From contig NZ_PRLD01000002.1 of assembly GCF_003287405.1 (NCBI RefSeq), positions 124,001-188,000 of the forward strand: a stretch of 64,000 nucleotides of DNA, given 5' to 3'. Position 1 is the first letter of the stretch. Each line of letters begins with the position of its first letter. The position numbers were made by a program, and so were the translations under genes. This document shows positions 1-7,230 of the stretch, in pieces. Below the pieces are notes generated by a model. It did no database searches. It was not told where the DNA came from and was given only the letters and a program-made list of their open reading frames with translations. This DNA is from Faecalibacterium prausnitzii. GTDB taxonomy: Bacteria > Bacillota > Clostridia > Oscillospirales > Ruminococcaceae.

Positions 1-562
1 GGAAATTATCGTTCAGCTGGGTCATACTCTGGGCGATGCCAAAGTAGCGCAGGGTGATCTCTTTCTCTCCGCTTTGCAGTGTGATGGGGGTGGGGAGCTG
101 TTTCAGGAACACCATCCGGGAGTCGTCCACGGTCAACGAATTGGAAACATAGCTGACCCGCTGCGGCGCGTTTTCCAGATAGTTCATTTCCCGCAGTAGA
201 CCCGTGTGGCCATACTCGGTATAATAACGCCCGGCAGCATCCACGGCGATCAGTTCAATCTGTTTTTCATGGTAATTGGAAAGCTCCGACAGCTTTTTCA
301 GATAGCGGTAGAGATCGGTATCAGTCTCCAGCGGAGTATAGTACAAATAATTGCATTGTACATTCACCTCGTCCCAGTGGTTGTCGATCACATCCTCCAG
401 ACTGTGGAACATCTGGTGGGTGACCTCTTCCATCTGGCTCAGCCGCTCATGGTAGACAAGGTTTTGGATGTAGGTCTGGCTCATGACAAAAAGGGTCAGA
501 ATCAACACGATGATGACAAAGCCGGTGCCCCAAAGCAGCTTTTGGTATTTTTTCTTGTTCAC
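1..562 (-). CDS. Membrane-anchored sensor protein, N-terminal part (gene runs off the left edge)
   Basis: Reading the minus strand from a GTG at 560-562 gives an open frame to the window edge (about 187 codons). It starts VNKKKYQKLLWGTG, has one hydrophobic segment at about residues 10-28 (a signal anchor), then an extracellular stretch with many aromatic and charged residues but no catalytic motif. This layout is usual for the input half of histidine kinases, diguanylate cyclases or hybrid sensors; the output domain lies outside the window, so the class is unknown. The SD-like CAGGAG is 9 nt upstream of GTG. The start is only 25 bp after the stop of the solute-binding lipoprotein gene on the same strand, so the two are probably co-transcribed and the lipoprotein may present ligand to this sensor (inference). 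Confidence 0.6.
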   Translation of the reverse strand, partial: MNKKKYQKLLWGTGFVIIVLILTLFVMSQTYIQNLVYHERLSQMEEVTHQMFHSLEDVIDNHWDEVNVQCNYLYYTPLETDTDLYRYLKKLSELSNYHEKQIELIAVDAAGRYYTEYGHTGLLREMNYLENAPQRVSYVSNSLTVDDSRMVFLKQLPTPITLQSGEKEITLRYFGIAQSMTQLNDNF

Positions 563-587
563 ATCCAGTATCTCCTGTCTGTTCTGT

Positions 588-2375
588 TTAATTCCATGCG
601 GTGTCTGCCCGGCTGATAGTGGTGTAAGCACCAAAGAAGGCTTTTGCGGCATCCATGCCCACCACGCCGCTGTCTGTCACCGTTGCTTCAGCAGCCAGCT
701 GGTCGCTCACACCGCAGATAGCAACCTGATAGGTCTTGCCCGCCTCCGGCTGCACCGGGCTTACCAGCACATAGGGGTAGCCCTTGCCGTTGCCGTAGGC
801 ATCGTAACCAGAAGCCAGCAGGTCGCTGATCTGCTGCCCGGTCAGGGTGACGGTCTGGATGGTGCGGTTCCAGCCGGTGGGCAGGATGGCCGAAAGGTCG
901 TAATCCGTAATGCCCTTGGCGTACAGCTTGGCGGCTACGCCGTGGTGGTTCTGCTCGGTGGGGTTGCCGGGGATCCATGTGCTCAGCGAGACCAGCGCAA
1001 GGTCGCTGCCGGTGGCCTGTGCAAAGCAGCGGCCTACCAGCATGGCGCAGTCCTGCTGCGAAAGCTCCTCCGTAACGGTAGTGATGACATCCGGGGTGTT
1101 GTTCACCACACTGTCCTGATCCTCGTCCAGCTGACGGATGACATCCTCCATAGTAGCATTGCCCTTGATGAAGTCCAGCATTTTAAGGCCGGTGGTCACG
1201 ATGGTGTTTTCCCAGCCGGAATAGATAAAGGGCGCGGTGTTGCCTGCATTCAGGGCATCGGCAACATCGGCGTAATAGGTGCCGTCTGCCTTTGCACCCT
1301 TGAAGGGCAACAGGCTGCTTTTCAGCGCCGTTGCGGGCTGCAGAGCGCTGGTGCCTGCAACGGTGGAAAGCACACGCATCACCTTGAGCGCATCTTCCAG
1401 CTTCTGGGGGTTCTGTTTCAGCTTTTTATTCAGACCGTAGAAACGGTTCACATTCAGCACAAAAACGTTCTGGGTGCCGTCCTCCGAGAGAAACGGCATC
1501 AGCCCAAATTTATCGGCGTTGCCGTCTGCCTCCACAATGCCGTTGGTGTTTCCGATCAAAAACAGGGTGTTCCCCTCGGCCATCCTCTGCCGGGTCACGT
1601 TGTCGTCAAGAGCATCACCGGAGCCGTTCAGCATCCCGATGTCCTTCCACTTTTTGACATACGCCATTGCCTGCATCATGCCGGGGGTGTTGCTGACGTT
1701 TGCCTTGCCGGAAAGATAATCCTTCTGCCACAGTCTGCCATCCAGCGTGCCGAGGAAATCGGCATCTGCAATGTTGCACAGATACTGGAAACCGTAGCCC
1801 GGATACTGGATCTGTGACAGGCAGAGATCGACCCCGGCTTCCTTGGCCTTTGCAGCCAGCACTTCCAGTTCAGCAAAAGAATTGGGCAGTTCCCAGCCGT
1901 GTGCCCGCAGCAAGGTCTTGTTGTAGGTGATGCCGTAGCAGTTGTAGGTCGAGGGCAGCAGGTAGATGGCACCATTGTCGAACACGTCCTGCAGACGGGA
2001 CTCCACATAGTTATCCGTAAAATCGTAGCCGGAAAGGTCCAGCAGTTTGTCGGAGACCAGATCAATCTGGGGATCGTAGTAGGTCAAGGTGCAGACGTCC
2101 GGCAGGTCGCCCGCCGCAAACATATTCTCCAAACAGGTGGTGGTGTTATCGCCGCTGTAGGGCACGACCTCGATGTTCACTTCCGGGTAAACGCTGTGTA
2201 CTTGCTCAATAAAGGCTTCTATCTCCTTATAAGGTGCCATAAAGGTGACGGCTTCGTGCGCATCGTCTTTTTTCGCCGTTTCGGTCTTGCCGCCGCCGCA
2301 GGCGGTCAGCGCTGCCGTGGCGGCAGCAATACTGCAAGCCTGCAAAAACGAGCGGCGGGAGATTTTCTTCATCAT
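588..2375 (-). CDS. Extracellular solute-binding lipoprotein fused to a 5'-nucleotidase C-terminal-like domain
   Basis: A 595-residue protein. The N-terminus has KKISRRSFLQ (twin-arginine-like) followed by a lipobox ending LTAC, so it should be exported and lipidated. Residues about 40-420 resemble family 1 solute-binding proteins of sugar ABC importers (for example YDPQIDLVSDKLLDLSGY, YNCYGITYNKTLL). Residues about 425-595 look different: SDLALVSLSTW, YDLSAILPTGWNRT and TVTLTGQQISDLL follow the pattern of the 5'-nucleotidase C-terminal domain (D-x-A-x-V, YGDLLE-x-LPF, ELTG-x-QL). The nucleotidase metal-binding N-terminal domain is absent. No permease or ATPase is adjacent; the next gene downstream (25 bp) is a membrane sensor. 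A sensing rather than transport role is plausible but inferred. ATG at 2372-2370 is an equally possible start. Confidence 0.75.
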   Translation of the reverse strand: MMKKISRRSFLQACSIAAATAALTACGGGKTETAKKDDAHEAVTFMAPYKEIEAFIEQVHSVYPEVNIEVVPYSGDNTTTCLENMFAAGDLPDVCTLTYYDPQIDLVSDKLLDLSGYDFTDNYVESRLQDVFDNGAIYLLPSTYNCYGITYNKTLLRAHGWELPNSFAELEVLAAKAKEAGVDLCLSQIQYPGYGFQYLCNIADADFLGTLDGRLWQKDYLSGKANVSNTPGMMQAMAYVKKWKDIGMLNGSGDALDDNVTRQRMAEGNTLFLIGNTNGIVEADGNADKFGLMPFLSEDGTQNVFVLNVNRFYGLNKKLKQNPQKLEDALKVMRVLSTVAGTSALQPATALKSSLLPFKGAKADGTYYADVADALNAGNTAPFIYSGWENTIVTTGLKMLDFIKGNATMEDVIRQLDEDQDSVVNNTPDVITTVTEELSQQDCAMLVGRCFAQATGSDLALVSLSTWIPGNPTEQNHHGVAAKLYAKGITDYDLSAILPTGWNRTIQTVTLTGQQISDLLASGYDAYGNGKGYPYVLVSPVQPEAGKTYQVAICGVSDQLAAEATVTDSGVVGMDAAKAFFGAYTTISRADTAWN

Positions 2376-2488
2376 ACAATAATACCTTCCTCACAGTTTG
2401 GCTATTCTTACACACCCCACAGGAACTCCCACGCTCGCGGCCTGTCCGCACTGGGCATACGCCGATTTTCCCATAAAATGACATTCTT

Positions 2489-2517
2489 ATTGTATCATTG
2501 CAACAAAAGCGTTTCAA
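2489..2517 (-). promoter_or_regulatory. Sigma-A-type promoter for the solute-binding lipoprotein gene
   Basis: On the minus strand TTGAAA (2517-2512), a 17-bp spacer and TACAAT (2494-2489), about 115 nt before the start codon. The -35 lies in an imperfect dyad (TTGAAACG..TTGCAA) that resembles LacI-family or CcpA operators; that reading is weak. Confidence 0.6.
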
Positions 2518-2665
2518 GCTGTTTTTAAAGGTTTTTGCATGGAAAAAGGCGAAAAACCGCGTGCTTTGCAGGTGCTTTCCGTCCGGCGGAGTTCTGAACC
2601 GCAGAAGCCGGAAATAGACTGAGATGACGCACAAAACGACCATGCAGACCGAAAAGAGGGTGCTT

Positions 2666-2812
2666 ATGGAAAACACGGCTTTTATTCTGTACGAAAAATT
2701 CTGCTCCGACAGCGGGGAACAGCGCAGGGAACAGTTTAAAAAGGCGTTTGAGCGCTATCTCACGGATGCACTGCAAAACGATACGCCCATACCCTTGCAG
2801 GACGGAGCATAG
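2666..2812 (+). CDS. Small acidic/basic hypothetical protein upstream of recombinase
   Basis: A 48-residue protein starting MENTAFILYEKF; the frame stays open upstream to 2624 but the ATG at 2666 has a purine-rich AGAGGG a few bases ahead and opens the charged, helix-like body (GEQRREQFKKAFERYL). It ends 18 bp before the leader-peptide start that couples into the recombinase gene, so all three are probably one transcript. No known domain is recognised. Small genes next to serine recombinases often encode accessory or excision-related proteins, but nothing in this sequence proves that. Confidence 0.5.
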   Translation: MENTAFILYEKFCSDSGEQRREQFKKAFERYLTDALQNDTPIPLQDGA

Positions 2813-2829
2813 AAGGGAGGGCGATTAAG

Positions 2830-2877
2830 ATGCTGTGCAGGGATACCTGTGCCGGAAACAAAGGGCGCAGACCATGA
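2830..2877 (+). CDS. Candidate 15-residue leader peptide translationally coupled to the recombinase
   Basis: ATG at 2830 opens the frame MLCRDTCAGNKGRRP and stops at TGA 2875-2877, which overlaps the recombinase ATG (2874) as ATGA. A strong SD (GGGAGG, 2815-2820) sits 9 nt before this ATG, whereas the recombinase ATG itself has no good SD. The arrangement predicts that ribosomes load at the leader and re-initiate on the recombinase. Existence of the peptide is inferred from the arrangement only. Confidence 0.5.
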   Translation: MLCRDTCAGNKGRRP

Positions 2878-4439
2878 AAGCGGCAATTTACTGCCGCCTG
2901 AGCAAGGAGGATGAAGGGAAAAGCGGTGAATCGGAGAGCATCCAGAACCAAAAGTCCATGCTGACCGCGTATGCCGCAGAAAAGGGCTTTGAAGTTTACC
3001 AGATCTATTCGGACGAGGATTATTCCGGCATCGACCGGGAGCGCCCGGCGTTCAATGAAATGATCCGGGCTGCCAGCGAACACAGGTTTGATGTGGTGCT
3101 GGCAAAGACGCAGTCCCGCTTTACCCGTGATATGGAGCTGGTGGAAAAATATCTGCACGGAAAGTTCATCGAATGGGGCATCCGGTTTATTGCCGTGGTG
3201 GACCATGTGGATACCGGCGAGGCGGCAAACAAAAAATCCCGCCAGATCAATGGGCTGATCAACGAGTGGTATCTGGAGGACCTGTCCAACAATGTCCGCG
3301 CCGTGCTGGACCACAAACGCAGAGAGGGGCTGTTCATCGGCTCCTTTGCACTGTATGGGTACTGCAAAGCCCCGGACGCCAAGGGAAAGCTTGTCATCGA
3401 CCCGGAAGCGGCTGAGGTGGTAAGGCGCATTTTTGCATTGGCGCTTAGCGGGATGGGTGCGCATAAGATCGCGCAGATCCTGAACAATGAAGGTATTCCC
3501 AGCCCGACAGCATACAAACAGCTGCACGGTGCGCAGTACCACACTGCCATGAAAAAAACGGATTATTCGCTGTGGGGCAGCCCGACTGTTTATCAGATGC
3601 TCCATAATCAGACGTACATCGGAGATCTGGTACAGGGGCGGCACAAAAAGGTGGGCTATAAATCCAAAAAGACGGTCTGGCTGCCAAAGTCCCAGTGGAT
3701 CGTTGTAGAAAATACCCACGAGCCTATCATAGACCGTGACACCTTTGAAACGGTACAGCGGATGCTGGCAGCGCGCACCCGGAGCGGCGTGCAGGGGACG
3801 ATCCATCCGCTTGCCAAAAAGGTGGTTTGCGGCTGCTGCGGCAGCTATATGGAGCAGACTGCCCATCAGCCAAGAGCGGATGGCGTTCAAAGACGCTATG
3901 TCCGCTGCCGGATGCACCAGCGTGCGCCGGAACGGTGCAGCAATAAGACCTGCACTGACCTGAACGCATTGGAAAACACCGTGCGGGAGCGTATCCGGGA
4001 ATACGCAGAGGTCTATGTTGACCCGGAAAAGGTGGAGCTGCCCCGGCAGGATGACCCGGTGCGGCAGCGGGCGCAGGCAAAGCGCAGCGAGCTGAAACGG
4101 CTGCAATGCGAAGCAGACCGGCGGCGCAGGGCTTTGCAGCAGCTGTATCTGGATAAGGTATCTGGGTTGATCGATGCCGCGCAGTTTTCAGAGATGAACC
4201 GGGCGTTTGGGGAGGAAATAAAAAGTGCGGAAAACCGTATCCGTGGCTTGGAAGCAGAACTGGAACAGCAGCCGGAGGAAACGGACGCCGCTCCGGCGCA
4301 AAGGCAGCGTGTGCGGGAGCTGGCACAGGTTTCCCATCTGACCCGGGAGCTTGCGGTGCTTTTGGTGCGGCGGGTTATTGTCGGAACAAAAGACCCGCTG
4401 ACCGGGCAGCAGGAGATCACGATCGAATGGGCGTTCTGA
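2874..4439 (+). CDS. Large serine recombinase (site-specific integrase/transposase)
   Basis: 521 residues. The N-terminal resolvase domain begins MKAAIYCRLSKEDEG, with the Y-x-R-x-S catalytic motif (Ser9) and the conserved Q-x-SRFTRD region; a recombinase domain follows (GYCKAPDAKGKLVID..., about 160-270), then a zinc-ribbon with paired cysteines (CGCCGSYMEQ ... C-x-MHQ ... CSNKTC, about 315-370) and a long charged coiled coil (about 400-480). Size and order match integrases of conjugative/mobilizable elements such as the TnpX/TndX group. The alternative GTG start at 2835 is disfavoured because it precedes the catalytic domain by 13 unrelated residues. It is convergent with, and 23 bp overlaps, the truncated gene at 4417-5040, consistent with recombinase sitting at the edge of an integrated element. 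Confidence 0.93.
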   Translation: MKAAIYCRLSKEDEGKSGESESIQNQKSMLTAYAAEKGFEVYQIYSDEDYSGIDRERPAFNEMIRAASEHRFDVVLAKTQSRFTRDMELVEKYLHGKFIEWGIRFIAVVDHVDTGEAANKKSRQINGLINEWYLEDLSNNVRAVLDHKRREGLFIGSFALYGYCKAPDAKGKLVIDPEAAEVVRRIFALALSGMGAHKIAQILNNEGIPSPTAYKQLHGAQYHTAMKKTDYSLWGSPTVYQMLHNQTYIGDLVQGRHKKVGYKSKKTVWLPKSQWIVVENTHEPIIDRDTFETVQRMLAARTRSGVQGTIHPLAKKVVCGCCGSYMEQTAHQPRADGVQRRYVRCRMHQRAPERCSNKTCTDLNALENTVRERIREYAEVYVDPEKVELPRQDDPVRQRAQAKRSELKRLQCEADRRRRALQQLYLDKVSGLIDAAQFSEMNRAFGEEIKSAENRIRGLEAELEQQPEETDAAPAQRQRVRELAQVSHLTRELAVLLVRRVIVGTKDPLTGQQEITIEWAF

Positions 4440-5040
4440 GCCGGAAAACACCCTGTCTGCCCGTTGGGGTATTTTCGTCTGCCCATGTGGGGTAGACCTC
4501 ACTGGAAGCAACGTTTGCGATATAATCCCGGAAGGATACCGTCACGTTGCGGGCAGAAGCCGCCGGCTTGCCCAGATGCACCGTGATATTTTTAGGGATG
4601 ACGACCTGATCCAGCACCCGGGGCGTGCAGTGCTGCACCGGCTGCGGGCCGCTGCCGCCGCTGCCCGCAAACAAAGCGTGCGGCGGGATGATGATGGGCG
4701 CGTTCGGGATGTCCCGGTCTTCCTCGGTGACGGGCAGCATCTGGGGCTGCGCCAGCGTTACCTGCCCGGCAAAGATCTGGATGCCCTCAATGCGCACGGT
4801 GCGGTAGCCGGGCTTTGCGGCGGTCAGGCTGACAATGGCATAGGGGCGGGTGGTGTTGTCCTCGTCCAGCGAGAGGGCGCAGGCGGGGGCTTCAACGGGA
4901 ATATCGGCGGCGCTGCCGGTGGCATCAGTGATGCAGTGCAGGGTGAAGCCGTCCCCCTGCACCGCAACGGTCACCCCCTCCACGGGGGCAGACTGGCGTG
5001 CCGCAAAGGTCTGGATGCGGAGAGTTCCGGTGTTTTTCAT
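4417..5040 (-). pseudogene. 5' part of a clostridial peptidoglycan-binding / spore cortex-lytic-type protein, truncated by the recombinase element
   Basis: The frame starts MKNTGTLRIQTFAARQ with an AAAGGAG SD 7 nt upstream of ATG 5040. Residues about 1-190 follow a family common in sporulating Clostridia: a small beta-rich domain, a proline-rich strip (NAPIIIPPHALFAG) and NITVHLGKP..NVTVSFRDYIANVASSEVYPTW. In intact relatives (recalled) this is followed by P-x-x-ALRANIYAQISLALNRVYTEWYRS and a longer C-terminal part. Here, straight after the Trp codon at 4485-4483, the sequence changes to DENTPTGRQGVFRLR and stops inside the recombinase 3' end. The change point near 4480 is therefore a likely attachment-site junction. 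The missing 3' half is not found in 1-2900. Confidence 0.7.
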
Positions 5041-5131
5041 GGAGATACGCTCCTTTGCTGGTAAAAGTATGCTTCTGCCCCAGCGTATTCCGTCCGGTGC
5101 CCGGACGTGCATGGCAATGTCCGCGGCAAAC

Positions 5132-5153
5132 AAAAAAGCCGCCCGAAGGCGGC
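5132..5153 (-). terminator. Terminator of the thioredoxin-like gene
   Basis: GCCGCC-TTCG-GGCGGC stem (5153-5138) followed on the minus strand by TTTTTT (5137-5132), 14 bp after the stop codon of the redox operon. Confidence 0.85.
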
Positions 5154-5166
5154 AGGGGAGAATCGC

Positions 5167-6048
5167 TTATTTGGCGCTGTCCTTGGCAAGGGCGGCGTCA
5201 ATGTTTTTTTGCAGGGCGGCAAGGTTTTCTTCCTTGTCAATGCCGCCCAGCAGGGGCTGACCCACAACGTTGCCGTCCCGGTCAAAAACGTAGGTGGTGG
5301 GGAAGGCCATGATGTTCAGCGCAAACTTGCCGGCCTCGCTGCCGGAAGCAAAGTAGATGTTGCGGTAACTTGCGCCCTTTGCTGCCAGCAGCTTTTTGGC
5401 AGCTTCGATGCCCTGCTGGCTGCCATCCAGCGTCTCGGTGTTGATGCCGACCACCTCGCCGCCCTGTGCCTTGACCTTTTCGTTCAGGGCGTTCAGGTCG
5501 TCCAGCTCCTCTACGCAGGGCTTGCAGCCGTTGAACCAGAAGTTCACCACAGTAAAGGCGTTGCCCGCAAACAGGCTGTTGTCCACCGGGTTGCCCTCTA
5601 AATCGCTGCCCTCAAACTGGGGGAAAGCAGTGCCCTGTGCGGCGGCACTGGAAGCAGCCGCGTCCGCGGGGGCAAGGGCGGCGATCTGATTTTCGATATC
5701 CCGAATCTTTTCTGCATCGGCGGTCAGGGTTTTGTACTCCTCGTCCGAGAATTGGTCCTTTGTCTTTTCCACGGCACTGAGCAGAAAATCGCCGTAGTTC
5801 GTGCTGAGGGTGGTCTCGGTCACGTTTTTGTCCATGGAGGAGAACACCTTCTCCCAAAGGGCATCGTTTGCGGAAAGGATCTCGTTTTCCTCGGCCAGCA
5901 GCTGCTCCTCGGTCTTGCTTTCCGCTGCCGCAGAGGAAGCGGAAGAAGAGGATGCAGAAGATGCAGAGGATGCGCCCTGCCCGCAGGCGGCAAGGCTGAA
6001 AGCCAGCACAAGGCTGAGCGAAAGTGCGGTTACACGGTTAAGCTTCAT
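5167..6048 (-). CDS. Thioredoxin-fold lipoprotein (TlpA/ResA-like)
   Basis: 293 residues starting MKLNRVTALSLSLVLAFS with a lipobox LAAC, so it is anchored outside the membrane. A Ser/Ala-rich linker (residues ~24-45) and a helical charged segment precede a thioredoxin-like domain (about 150-293) with the redox motif NGCKPCVEEL and the conserved cis-Pro region MAFPTTYVFDRDG. Family members reduce or oxidise extracytoplasmic thiols. The chosen ATG (6048) has AAAGGAG 8 nt upstream; an upstream extension of 22 residues lacks a signal. The gene begins 4 bp after the stop of the polyferredoxin gene, so electron flow from the ferredoxin membrane protein to this thiol protein is the natural reading (inference). 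Confidence 0.88.
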   Translation of the reverse strand: MKLNRVTALSLSLVLAFSLAACGQGASSASSASSSSASSAAAESKTEEQLLAEENEILSANDALWEKVFSSMDKNVTETTLSTNYGDFLLSAVEKTKDQFSDEEYKTLTADAEKIRDIENQIAALAPADAAASSAAAQGTAFPQFEGSDLEGNPVDNSLFAGNAFTVVNFWFNGCKPCVEELDDLNALNEKVKAQGGEVVGINTETLDGSQQGIEAAKKLLAAKGASYRNIYFASGSEAGKFALNIMAFPTTYVFDRDGNVVGQPLLGGIDKEENLAALQKNIDAALAKDSAK

Positions 6049-6052
6049 GGTT

Positions 6053-6937
6053 TTACTCCTTTGTTGCTTCAGTGTTTGATTTGTCTCCCAACCCGAACTT
6101 GTACTGGATGGCATCCGTAGGACAGGCTTTCATGCACATCCCGCAGCGGATACATTCGGCGTGGTTGGGGGTCTTGGTAATGTCTACGTCCATCTTGCAG
6201 GCCCTTGCACAGGCACCGCAGGAGACGCATTTGTGGGTGTCTACGCGCATCTGGAACAGCGAGACCTTGTTCAGCAGCGCATAGAAAGCGCCCAGCGGGC
6301 ACAGCCACTTGCAGAAGGGGCGGTAGAACACCACGCTGCCCACAATGACTGCCAGCAGAATGCAGGCTTTCCATGTGAACAGTTTGCCCAGCGAGGCGCG
6401 GATGCCCGCATTGGTCAGGGAGAGGGGAATGGCACCTTCCAGCACGCCCTGCGGGCAGAGGTATTTGCAGAAGAACGGGTCGCCCATGCCCAGCTCGTTG
6501 ACCGCCAGCAATGGCAGCAGCACCACCATGACCAGCAGCACTGCATACTTTAAATAGCGCAGCGGCTTTAGCTTTTTGGTGGAGAACTTAGGGGAGGGTA
6601 TCTTGTGCAAAAGTTCCTGAAACCAGCCGAACGGGCAGAGGAAGCCGCAGATGAACCGCCCCAGCAGTACCCCGAAAAGGATGAGGATGCCTGTGATGTA
6701 GTAGGAAAAGCGGAACTTGGAGGAACCCACCACCGCTTGGAACGCCCCCACCGGGCAGGCACCCGCAGCGCCCGGGCAGGAATAGCAGTTCAGTCCCGGC
6801 ACGCAGACATATTTTCCGCTGCCCTGATACAGCGTCCCTTTGGCAAAGTTGGGCAGGTGGATATTGGTCAAAAGGGTTGCCCCGGCCTGTATAAAGCCCC
6901 GGAATCGGGCGAGGGGATCTAGTTTTTTCTTATCCAA
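6053..6937 (-). CDS. NapH-like membrane 4Fe-4S protein (polyferredoxin)
   Basis: 294 residues with four to five membrane segments and two characteristic CGFLCPFGWFQ / CKWLCPLGAF motifs (C-x3-CP), typical of NapH/RdxA/YccM/NosR-type membrane electron carriers. The C-terminus has two ferredoxin clusters, CVSCGACARACKMDV and CIRCGMCMKACPTDA. It should pass electrons across the membrane to an external acceptor. The preceding small gene ends TAA at 6932-6930; a TTG at 6937 with a GGAG 10 nt upstream overlaps that stop and is the most likely, translationally coupled start. A longer frame to 7006 merely reads through the small gene in another frame. Confidence 0.88.
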   Translation of the reverse strand: MDKKKLDPLARFRGFIQAGATLLTNIHLPNFAKGTLYQGSGKYVCVPGLNCYSCPGAAGACPVGAFQAVVGSSKFRFSYYITGILILFGVLLGRFICGFLCPFGWFQELLHKIPSPKFSTKKLKPLRYLKYAVLLVMVVLLPLLAVNELGMGDPFFCKYLCPQGVLEGAIPLSLTNAGIRASLGKLFTWKACILLAVIVGSVVFYRPFCKWLCPLGAFYALLNKVSLFQMRVDTHKCVSCGACARACKMDVDITKTPNHAECIRCGMCMKACPTDAIQYKFGLGDKSNTEATKE

Positions 6938-7073
6938 TGCCCACACACTCCATACACAGCCGGATGGCTTTTGAAAATACGGTGTCTGCCTCGCCCCGCC
7001 ATACACCGAAGAGCAGCATCAGCACCCCGGCGGCAAGCAAAAGTAGCTGCGCCTGTTTTTTTGTCATGAACAT
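6930..7073 (-). CDS. CD1871A-type small CXXC membrane protein
   Basis: A 47-residue frame too short for usual gene callers: hydrophobic N-terminal helix (QAQLLLLAAGVLMLLFGVWR), then GEADTVFSKAIRLCMECVGIG at the C-terminus (first part only quoted in pieces: GEADTVF, CMECVGIG). The pattern one TM helix + FRGE-x-x-x-V-x-x-KA-x-x-IC-x-EC-IGIG matches a small CXXC family, named in Clostridioides after CD1871A, that precedes 4Fe-4S membrane proteins. An AGGAGG (7084-7079) gives 5 nt spacing to ATG 7073; ATG 7067 is the alternative. It is the first gene of the redox operon. Function is unknown; the C-terminal CMEC could be a thiol pair or metal site. Confidence 0.8.
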   Translation of the reverse strand: MFMTKKQAQLLLLAAGVLMLLFGVWRGEADTVFSKAIRLCMECVGIG

Positions 7074-7100
7074 CATAGCCTCCTGTTGTTTGATGGCACC

Positions 7101-7160
7101 AGTATACACTATCCGGGATAAAATTTCTGCTAAGAAAATCTTAACACGAATCTTAACACC
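7101..7160. promoter_or_regulatory. Intergenic control region with tandem 12-bp repeats between redox operon and two-component system
   Basis: Two perfect direct repeats AATCTTAACAC (7137-7148 and 7149-7160) occupy the space between the divergent units. Leftward, a -10 TATACT (7106-7101) has only a poor -35 (CAGAAA at 7129-7124), and the repeats lie just upstream of it, as for an activator-dependent promoter. Rightward, TTAACA within the second repeat (7153-7158), 18 bp, and TATAAT (7177-7182) form the promoter of the regulator gene. Tandem half-sites are the usual target of OmpR-family regulators such as the one encoded at 7231. Confidence 0.6.
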
Positions 7161-7230
7161 GTCTGCTATAATCTGTTATAATGAAGAAAACGCAAGAAAT
7201 GGATTTTTTACGGGAAGGGTGGAAAACAAA

